DNA from: an uncultured Bacteroidales bacterium
Lineage (GTDB): Bacteria; Bacteroidota; Bacteroidia; Bacteroidales; F082
Assembly: GCA_946410535.1 (NCBI GenBank)
Contig: CAMKAR010000036.1
Coordinates: forward strand, 1-11,374
Reading direction: 5' to 3'
Length of the DNA: 11,374 nt
The notes below the pieces were generated by a model, which worked only from the letters and a program-made list of their open reading frames with translations, was not told the origin of the DNA and made no database searches. Positions 6,808 through 11,374 of the stretch are shown piece by piece. The first letter of the stretch is position 1. Every line of letters begins with the position of its first letter. Made by a program: the position numbers and the translations under genes.

Positions 6808-7514
6808 TGTCACAACGATGGATCATCCCCGACATTCACGGCTGCGCCCGCACCTTGAAGACCTTGCTTGAGAACATGCTCAAGGTGACGAAACACGACC
6901 AACTCTATTTTTTGGGCGACTACATCGACCGTGGCCCCGACGGGAAAGGCGTCGTCGACTACCTGATGCACCTGCAAAAGGAGGAATACGATGTGCATTT
7001 CCTCAAAGGCAACCACGAGGACATGTGCGTGAAGGCCTACGAAGCCGACCAAAAGAAGAAACTCTTCGGCAAACACCAGGAGCAGAAAGACTGGGAAGCC
7101 GTGGGAGCCAAGGCCACCTTGGAGAGCTTCGGAGTGAAGCATCCGAGGGAAATCCCCAAGATGTATATCGACTGGATGAACGCCTGCGTGCCATTCATCG
7201 AATTGGAAGACTACATCTTGGTCCACGCCGGCATGAACTTCGGCATTGCCGACCCGTTTGAGGACACGCACAGCATGATGTGGACGCGCAAGTTCAAGGT
7301 CGACTTCGGCAAGAGCCACGGCAAGAAGATCATCCACGGGCACATCCCTGTCGACTACAGTTTCATGAACATGGTGATCGAGCAAAACGACAATTACGAC
7401 TTCATCGCCTTGGACAACGGCGTTTACGTGACCGACAAGCCCGGCTTGGGTAATTTGACTGCATTTAATCCTGATACGAAACAGATTGTGGCGCAGTCGA
7501 ACATGGATTTTTGA
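6807..7514 (+). CDS. Serine/threonine-type metallophosphatase, PPP family
   Basis: The signature motifs of the calcineurin-like PPP family appear in order: PDIHGC (8-13, metal ligands Asp9 and His11), GDYIDRG (37-43, Asp38), GNHED (68-72, Asn69 and His70), LVHAGMN (138-144, His140) and HGHIP (177-181, His179). At 235 residues it has the length of the bacterial PrpA/PrpE and ApaH-like enzymes. It should use two metal ions to hydrolyse phosphoesters: phosphoserine or phosphothreonine on proteins, or Ap4A-type dinucleotides. The sequence does not decide between them. There is no signal peptide, so it is cytoplasmic. It is translationally coupled to the acyltransferase upstream. Confidence 0.9.
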   Translation: MSQRWIIPDIHGCARTLKTLLENMLKVTKHDQLYFLGDYIDRGPDGKGVVDYLMHLQKEEYDVHFLKGNHEDMCVKAYEADQKKKLFGKHQEQKDWEAVGAKATLESFGVKHPREIPKMYIDWMNACVPFIELEDYILVHAGMNFGIADPFEDTHSMMWTRKFKVDFGKSHGKKIIHGHIPVDYSFMNMVIEQNDNYDFIALDNGVYVTDKPGLGNLTAFNPDTKQIVAQSNMDF

Positions 7515-7527
7515 ACATTGTGTAGGA

Positions 7528-7544
7528 CTGCCGCACCGTGGCAG
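7528..7544. repeat. Small palindrome CTGCC-7-GGCAG after the phosphatase gene
   Basis: A 5-bp stem encloses seven bases, 14 bases after the TGA of the phosphatase. It follows TGTAGGA, resembling the GTAG-marked edge of the neighbouring hairpin at 7560. There is no T-run, so it is a poor terminator. It may be a degraded repeat. Confidence 0.4.
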
Positions 7545-7559
7545 CCGCCCCATAAAACA

Positions 7560-7596
7560 CGTAGAGACGCGCCTCATCACTCGGCACGTCTCTACG
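7560..7596. repeat. Inverted repeat CGTAGAGACG / CGTCTCTACG
   Basis: Perfect 10-bp arms enclose a 17-base centre, within which GCC and GGC can extend the stem past one mismatch. The GTAG tetranucleotide sits at the base of the stem on both strands, as in REP sequences recognised by Y1 (RAYT) transposases. ATTTTC follows on the plus strand, so a contribution to termination after the phosphatase gene is possible. Confidence 0.75.
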
Positions 7597-7606
7597 ATTT
7601 TCATGC

Positions 7607-7655
7607 GGGAATTGAAAATTCCCTTCTCAACGCTTCCGAATTGCAAATTCGGAAG
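7607..7655 (+). repeat. Two-hairpin composite repeat, forward copy
   Basis: Hairpin 1 (7607-7623) is GGGAATT-gaa-AATTCCC, a perfect 7-bp stem. A 9-base spacer (7624-7632) follows. Hairpin 2 (7633-7655) is CTTCCGAATT-gca-AATTCGGAAG, a perfect 10-bp stem. AACGGGCC comes next. The same layout, in reverse orientation, occurs at 8349-8399. Confidence 0.8.
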
Positions 7656-7692
7656 AACGGGCCTCATTATTCAGTACTTTAATTATATTGGC

Positions 7693-8307
7693 CTATTCAA
7701 TTCTTGGAGCATTTTGAAACTTCGTATAGTATGCAATGATAAAATCCAATTGCTCTTTGTCTGAAAGCGAAAAAAGGTAATTGATGATGTCAAAATTGTA
7801 ACAGATCCGTTGTGAAGATGCAAGACTTTCCACATTTTGAATTTGTCTATCAATGTATTTATCCAATAGATGATGTGTTTGCGGCAACTCGTCGATGATG
7901 CCGTCTTCGGGATAGGACAACTCGCAAACCAATGGAAAATCAATCATTCTTGAAAGGAATAGCCATCTGTTGATGCTATCTTGCAAATCTTGGGCACAGG
8001 GATCCATAGCAAGATTAGTCTCAATTCTTGCAAAGTAGTCGTGACTGCCAGCCAAACTATCGACCAGAAAAACAAATATCAAAGGATCCGCTTCGTATTC
8101 TTCAGGAAGACCCATTTTCAAACGGTCGTTGCAGTCAAGCATATATAATGCAGTTATTATCCCTTCTCTATAGTTGTGGGTTAGGATTGTGCTATCAGCA
8201 GAATTATTGTCTTTAGCAATATTATCATCGAAAACAACTTGATTGATAGTATGATTGCATCCATAACACAGGATAATGATTATGATAAATATGAAGTTCT
8301 TTCCCAT
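7693..8307 (-). CDS. AT-rich orphan lipoprotein, function unknown
   Basis: I do not recognise this 204-residue protein. It opens with MGKNFIF, an isoleucine run and LCYGC, a lipoprotein signal with the likely acylated cysteine at 17; the residue at -3 is unusual (Cys). The mature part is acidic and mostly helical, without known catalytic motifs: ADSTILTHNYREGIITALYM, DSLAGSHDYFARIET and INYLFSLSDKEQLDFIIAYY. The gene and its flanks are clearly more AT-rich than the neighbouring genes. It stands alone, on the opposite strand to both neighbours, and is bracketed by inverted copies of a two-hairpin repeat. That suggests acquired DNA, although AT-rich Bacteroidota lipoproteins of this kind are also common as native genes. 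The ATG at 8307 gives the only sensible signal peptide. Confidence 0.75.
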   Translation of the reverse strand: MGKNFIFIIIIILCYGCNHTINQVVFDDNIAKDNNSADSTILTHNYREGIITALYMLDCNDRLKMGLPEEYEADPLIFVFLVDSLAGSHDYFARIETNLAMDPCAQDLQDSINRWLFLSRMIDFPLVCELSYPEDGIIDELPQTHHLLDKYIDRQIQNVESLASSQRICYNFDIINYLFSLSDKEQLDFIIAYYTKFQNAPRIE

Positions 8308-8348
8308 AGTACAATTTTAATAATAAACACATTTGTATATTGCCCCGT

Positions 8349-8399
8349 TCCAGCGAATTTGCAATTCGCTGGAGCCGAGTATGGGGATTTGCAATCCCT
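8349..8399 (-). repeat. Two-hairpin composite repeat, reverse copy
   Basis: On the plus strand the order is TCCAGCGAATT-tgc-AATTCGCTGGA (8349-8373, perfect 11-bp stem), a 9-base spacer (8374-8382), then GGGGATT-tgc-AATCCCT (8383-8399, six Watson-Crick pairs plus one G-T). Read on the minus strand this gives the same order as 7607-7655: short GGGATT hairpin, nine bases, long CGAATT hairpin, then ACGGGGC. The arm sequences differ but stay complementary. It lies between divergent genes, where a terminator would have no purpose. Confidence 0.8.
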
Positions 8400-8517
8400 T
8401 TCTATGACGGTGGCTCTCATGACAACAAGTTCTTTTTCAGCAGTAAATATAGTGGTTTCTTCGGAAAAGCAAGGACAAAACGTGTATTTTCAGCATTACA
8501 ATGCTAATATTCTTGGC

Positions 8518-8538
8518 TGGCGGATTGCAAATCTGCCA
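8518..8538. repeat. Hairpin with TTGCAAA centre
   Basis: TGGCGGATT-gca-AATCTGCCA forms a 9-bp stem with one G-T pair and a GCA loop, matching the centre of the hairpins at 7633 and 8349. It is a single unit without the GGGATT partner, 34 bases upstream of the promoter at 8572. Confidence 0.75.
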
Positions 8539-8571
8539 AAACTGAGATTATTTTTCCAAAATTACCAAAAA

Positions 8572-8603
8572 ATTGCATAATCAAAACAAAGTATGTATTT
8601 TTG
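8572..8603 (+). promoter_or_regulatory. Bacteroidota promoter for the T9SS-secreted protein
   Basis: TATTTTTG at 8596-8603 is a perfect -7 element (TAnnTTTG). ATTG at 8572-8575, 20 bases upstream, fits the -33 TTTG with one mismatch. The predicted start near 8610 leaves a leader of about 25 A/T-rich bases before the ATG at 8634. An upstream in-frame TTG at 8601 lies inside the -7 element and is therefore not the translation start. Confidence 0.72.
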
Positions 8604-8633
8604 CCCATTCAATTATCAATTCAATCTATCTAT

Positions 8634-11291
8634 ATGAAAAAGATTTCTTTACTATTCCTCGCCATGATGGCCTTCACCCTTGGTCTCACAGCACAAACTG
8701 AAGTCACCTTCGACTTCAACGACTACTTGGATACCGGCGACGAAAACAACCGTCCCGCACTCAACGGCCAAGACGGCTGGATCACCCGACCGCACAGCGC
8801 CGGCAATGGCGGCAGATACCTCTACACAGGCTATTTCGCCTACTTCTTCAACAACACGCCTTGGCAACCCACGCCCGACGAGACCATCGGCGTGTTCTCC
8901 ACCTGCTCAGGCACGAGCTACGGCGACATCGCCACCCGCAGCATCGCCGAATACGGCTTCGACTTCAGCACAGGCGGCATCATCGAAGTGGAATGCGACA
9001 TGTGGCGTGAGCACTGGGGCGACCTCTTCGGCATCGGCTACGACGGCAACGGCGACGGTTTCGTGCTGCCTCCCATCCGTGGCAACCACGAACCCATCAT
9101 CCCCGACTCGACCAGCACCTCGCCCGACGGCGGCATGTACATGCTGACCACCAACGTGCCTGGCAACGACCCGCGCTTCACAAGTGGTGTCGTGCTGCCC
9201 AACAACAAGCTGTCGGCCAACATCAACTTCGAGCCTTCGCACCAATGGTACCGCTGGCGCATCTCCATCGACCTCGATGCCAACGATGGCGCCGGTGCCA
9301 TCACCTTATACATGATGCGCGACGTGCCCAACGGCGAGTTTGAGCCCGTTCCCGAATGTCAAGGCCTGCCCATCGGCCTCACGCCTGGCTCGGGCGACAA
9401 GTTCGACCCTGCCATGTGGGACAAGATCTTCCTGCTCAACAGTGGCTGGGGTTGCTTCGACAACTTCACCGTCCGCCACTTCCCAGGCGGCCTGACGCAA
9501 CAGTTCATCGACTTCGACCCCATCTCCGACCAATTGATTACCGCCGGCCCCATCACCTTGAACGCCACGGCCACTTCGGGACTCCCCGTGAGCTTTGAGG
9601 TGGTTTATGGCCCGGCCACGGTTGAAGGCAACATCCTCACCTTGACGGGCGAGGAAGGCGAAGTGAAGGTGCGTGCCATTCAGCCCGGCGACGGCACGCA
9701 ATGGATGGCCGCTCCCGCCCTCAACCGCACGTTCTACGTCGTCGACCCCGACAACTACGCCCCCGAAATCACCATCCGCCGACCCTACGAAGGCACCAAG
9801 GTCTACATGCCCAACTTCGAGAACCCTGTGATGGTGGTGCTGAGTGCCCACATCGAGCACCCCGACGTCCTCAAATTTGAAGAGGTAACCGCAAGCGTCG
9901 ACGGACAAACGCTGACCTTGAAGACCGACCATCCCGAGGATCCCAGCAACGGCTATTGGTACAACACCTGGACCCCCTCGAGCGAAGGCAGCTATAACAT
10001 GACCGTCAGCATTACGCAAACGGGCGGCAAAGTGACCACGGCTTCCAACACGTTTGAGGTGACCACCGCCTACACCGACTTTGCCACGACCGCTTTCGAC
10101 GGCGACTTGGTGGTAACGCCCAGCGCACAAACCAACCATGGCGAATACGTCTTCCCCACTCACGTCAACGCATTCAATGCCATCAACATGCACTATTACC
10201 ACAACTGCGTGAGTGGTCAGAGCGGCTGCGACCCTTACGACCGCATGGGCTACTGCCGCGTGAAGAACTACCGTGGCGAGTGGGTGGAGCTGTTCCGCTA
10301 CATCACCCCCTTCGGCGTGCAATGCGAAGACGACATGGACGCCACCGACTTCACCTCGGTGCTTCAAGGTCTCGTTGAATTTGAAATCCACTTCGACGTG
10401 TGGAGCGGCAGCGGCTACGGCCCGACTGCGGTGTTCGAGTACACCAAAGGCACGCCCGAATACCCCTACGTCGACATGCAGGAATTGTGGTTTGGCGGTT
10501 ATGCCTTCGGCGACTATGCCAACCTCTGCCCCGTCCCCGAGCGCACGGTTGAATTCGACCCCTGCGTCGAGAAAGCCAACCTCCGCATTGTGACCACGGG
10601 CCACAACTGGAGCGACTTGGGCAACTACAACGCCTACAACACGGGCAACGCCGCCGAGTTCTACGAAGCCACGCACAACATCAAGATCAATGGTGCCACG
10701 AGCTACACACAACACCTCTGGCGCACCTGCAACCCCAACCCCGCCGGATGCCAACCCCAAAACGGCACCTGGACCTACGACCGCGCTGGCTGGTGCCCCG
10801 GCAGCATCGGCATGGTGTGGAACTTCAGTCTCGACGACTATCTTGCCAACGGCTCAGCCAACCTTCTTTATGAGTTCGACCCAACCTACATCGACCAATG
10901 CCACCCCAACTATCCCGACTGCGTCAACGGTCAGAACAACTGCCCCGACTGCCAAAACACCTACAACCCCATCCTGAGAGTCTCGGGCAAATTGGTGACC
11001 TACAGCCACAGCACCGACATCCTGACGGCGGTTCCCGAGTGGCCCGACGTCGACGCGGATCCCTTCCAAGTGAGCATCACGCCCAACCCCGTGAAGGACC
11101 AGATGACGATTGCCACCGACTATGAACAAGGCTATGCCGGCGTTCACATCTACAACGCTCAAGGTGCCGAAATCCGCCATTTCAACATGAAAGGCTCGGC
11201 CACCATCGACGTGAGCGACCTGCCTTCGGGTATGTATTTCGTCCACATTGTGGGCGGCAAGGTGGTGACGAAAAAAGTCGTCATTGAATAA
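8634..11291 (+). CDS. T9SS-exported PNGase F-like glycopeptide amidase with lectin-like and Ig-like modules
   Basis: This 885-residue protein has a signal peptide (about 1-21, GLTAQ|T). A beta-rich, perhaps concanavalin-like region (22-285) and two Ig-like modules follow, at about 290-374 (IDFDPISDQ...SGLPVSFEVVYGPATV) and 375-485 (APEITIRRPYEGT). A PNGase F-like region spans about 488-750. Compared from memory with Elizabethkingia PNGase F, CDPYDR (532-537) aligns with CDEWDR, so Asp536 matches catalytic Asp60. FDVW (587-590) aligns with the Glu118 motif ETW, with Asp588 in place of glutamate. AAEF (673-676) aligns with CAEW, so Glu675 matches Glu206. DRAGWCPG is shared almost exactly. The enzyme would release N-glycans from the asparagine of glycoproteins. 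The last 73 residues (813-885) are a type A T9SS sorting domain (ITPNPVKD, LPSGMYFV, KKVVIE), so the protein is exported across the outer membrane and probably surface-anchored. Many cysteines in 520-790 suggest disulfides. The fold is fairly sure; activity is inferred. Confidence 0.87.
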   Translation: MKKISLLFLAMMAFTLGLTAQTEVTFDFNDYLDTGDENNRPALNGQDGWITRPHSAGNGGRYLYTGYFAYFFNNTPWQPTPDETIGVFSTCSGTSYGDIATRSIAEYGFDFSTGGIIEVECDMWREHWGDLFGIGYDGNGDGFVLPPIRGNHEPIIPDSTSTSPDGGMYMLTTNVPGNDPRFTSGVVLPNNKLSANINFEPSHQWYRWRISIDLDANDGAGAITLYMMRDVPNGEFEPVPECQGLPIGLTPGSGDKFDPAMWDKIFLLNSGWGCFDNFTVRHFPGGLTQQFIDFDPISDQLITAGPITLNATATSGLPVSFEVVYGPATVEGNILTLTGEEGEVKVRAIQPGDGTQWMAAPALNRTFYVVDPDNYAPEITIRRPYEGTKVYMPNFENPVMVVLSAHIEHPDVLKFEEVTASVDGQTLTLKTDHPEDPSNGYWYNTWTPSSEGSYNMTVSITQTGGKVTTASNTFEVTTAYTDFATTAFDGDLVVTPSAQTNHGEYVFPTHVNAFNAINMHYYHNCVSGQSGCDPYDRMGYCRVKNYRGEWVELFRYITPFGVQCEDDMDATDFTSVLQGLVEFEIHFDVWSGSGYGPTAVFEYTKGTPEYPYVDMQELWFGGYAFGDYANLCPVPERTVEFDPCVEKANLRIVTTGHNWSDLGNYNAYNTGNAAEFYEATHNIKINGATSYTQHLWRTCNPNPAGCQPQNGTWTYDRAGWCPGSIGMVWNFSLDDYLANGSANLLYEFDPTYIDQCHPNYPDCVNGQNNCPDCQNTYNPILRVSGKLVTYSHSTDILTAVPEWPDVDADPFQVSITPNPVKDQMTIATDYEQGYAGVHIYNAQGAEIRHFNMKGSATIDVSDLPSGMYFVHIVGGKVVTKKVVIE

Positions 11292-11320
11292 AAAATTAGA
11301 AAGCAAATCCTAAACAAATT

Positions 11321-11351
11321 GAGAATGCCGTCACGATGTGGCGGCATTCTC
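11321..11351. terminator. Strong hairpin after the secreted-protein gene, probable terminator
   Basis: GAGAATGCCG-T-CAC and GTG-G-CGGCATTCTC form a 14-bp stem (one T-G pair) around a 3-base loop, 30 bases after the TAA at 11289-11291. No T-run follows on the plus strand, so it is not a textbook intrinsic terminator. It may act with other factors, protect the 3' end of the transcript, or serve a gene beyond the window. Confidence 0.5.
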
Positions 11352-11374
11352 TCACCAACAAAACAACTACTTCA

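Larger units (their letters stand above)
8308..8633. other. Intergenic region between divergent genes: hairpin repeats and a promoter
   Basis: This 326-base gap holds the reverse two-hairpin repeat (8349-8399), another hairpin of the same family (8518-8538) and the promoter of the large secreted protein (8572-8603). The remainder (about 8400-8517) has no recognisable gene. An open frame of about 110 codons crosses it from inside the lipoprotein gene, but runs through the hairpins and looks non-coding. No convincing promoter for the lipoprotein gene was found; TAAAATTG near its start codon on the minus strand is close to TAnnTTTG but leaves almost no leader. Confidence 0.7.

Noticed and set aside
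7607..7655. Bidirectional terminator between the phosphatase and lipoprotein genes
   Set aside because: The position fits, but there are no T-runs after the stems, and the same element at 8349 lies between divergent starts where termination is not needed. It was kept as a repeat.
736..8399. A CRISPR array formed by the short repeats
   Set aside because: Copies are scattered, palindromic, unequal in arm sequence and without regular spacers or cas genes.
8239..8580. 113-codon plus-strand frame in the gap before the secreted protein
   Set aside because: It begins inside the lipoprotein gene on the other strand and reads through three hairpin repeats. Part of its product is simply translated repeat, and it has no promoter or family match.
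9306..10760. 484-codon open frame on the minus strand
   Set aside because: It lies fully inside the secreted PNGase F-like gene, is rich in V, G, A and H from reversed GC-rich codons, and has no recognisable motif, whereas the plus strand has a signal peptide, domains and a sorting signal.

Overview
The window looks like part of a Bacteroidota chromosome, most likely Bacteroidales. Four things point there. A large secreted protein ends in a type IX secretion (T9SS) sorting domain. Two small outer-membrane beta-barrels are of the PorT-like type. Promoters match the Bacteroidota -7 element TAnnTTTG. Starts lack Shine-Dalgarno sequences and sit behind A/T-rich leaders. No rRNA, tRNA, CRISPR array, transposase or phage gene was seen.

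Layout. (1) Positions 1-716, minus strand: a crotonase-fold acyl-CoA hydratase of LiuC type, cut by the window edge. (2) 928-2132, plus strand: a small acidic unknown protein and a beta-barrel protein, separated by a heptanucleotide tandem repeat. (3) 2247-3299, plus strand: queG (epoxyqueuosine reductase), which carries an in-frame palindromic repeat in the middle and a second repeat unit at its 3' end. (4) 3280-5408, minus strand: an MltF-like lytic transglycosylase lipoprotein followed by a PorT-like barrel. This pair converges on queG with a 20-base overlap. (5) 5518-7514, plus strand: a PlsC-type acyltransferase overlapping by one base a PPP-family phosphatase. (6) 7515-8633: an AT-rich stretch with one orphan lipoprotein gene on the minus strand, bracketed by inverted copies of a two-hairpin repeat. 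(7) 8634-11291, plus strand: an 885-residue secreted protein combining lectin-like and Ig-like modules, a PNGase F-like amidase region and a T9SS sorting domain, followed by a strong hairpin.

Most genes are housekeeping or envelope functions: tRNA modification, phospholipid synthesis, peptidoglycan turnover and outer-membrane barrels. The exported PNGase F-like protein suggests removal of N-glycans from host or dietary glycoproteins outside the cell.

The least expected signal is the set of short palindromes in the gaps and inside queG. One family keeps its centre (TTGCAAA, or its reverse TTTGCAA) while the arms change in a complementary way. A second family forms an inverted pair of 27-base hairpin units, like a BIME/REP element, and has been absorbed into the queG reading frame. 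The repeat and domain assignments come from reading the sequence only; no search was run.
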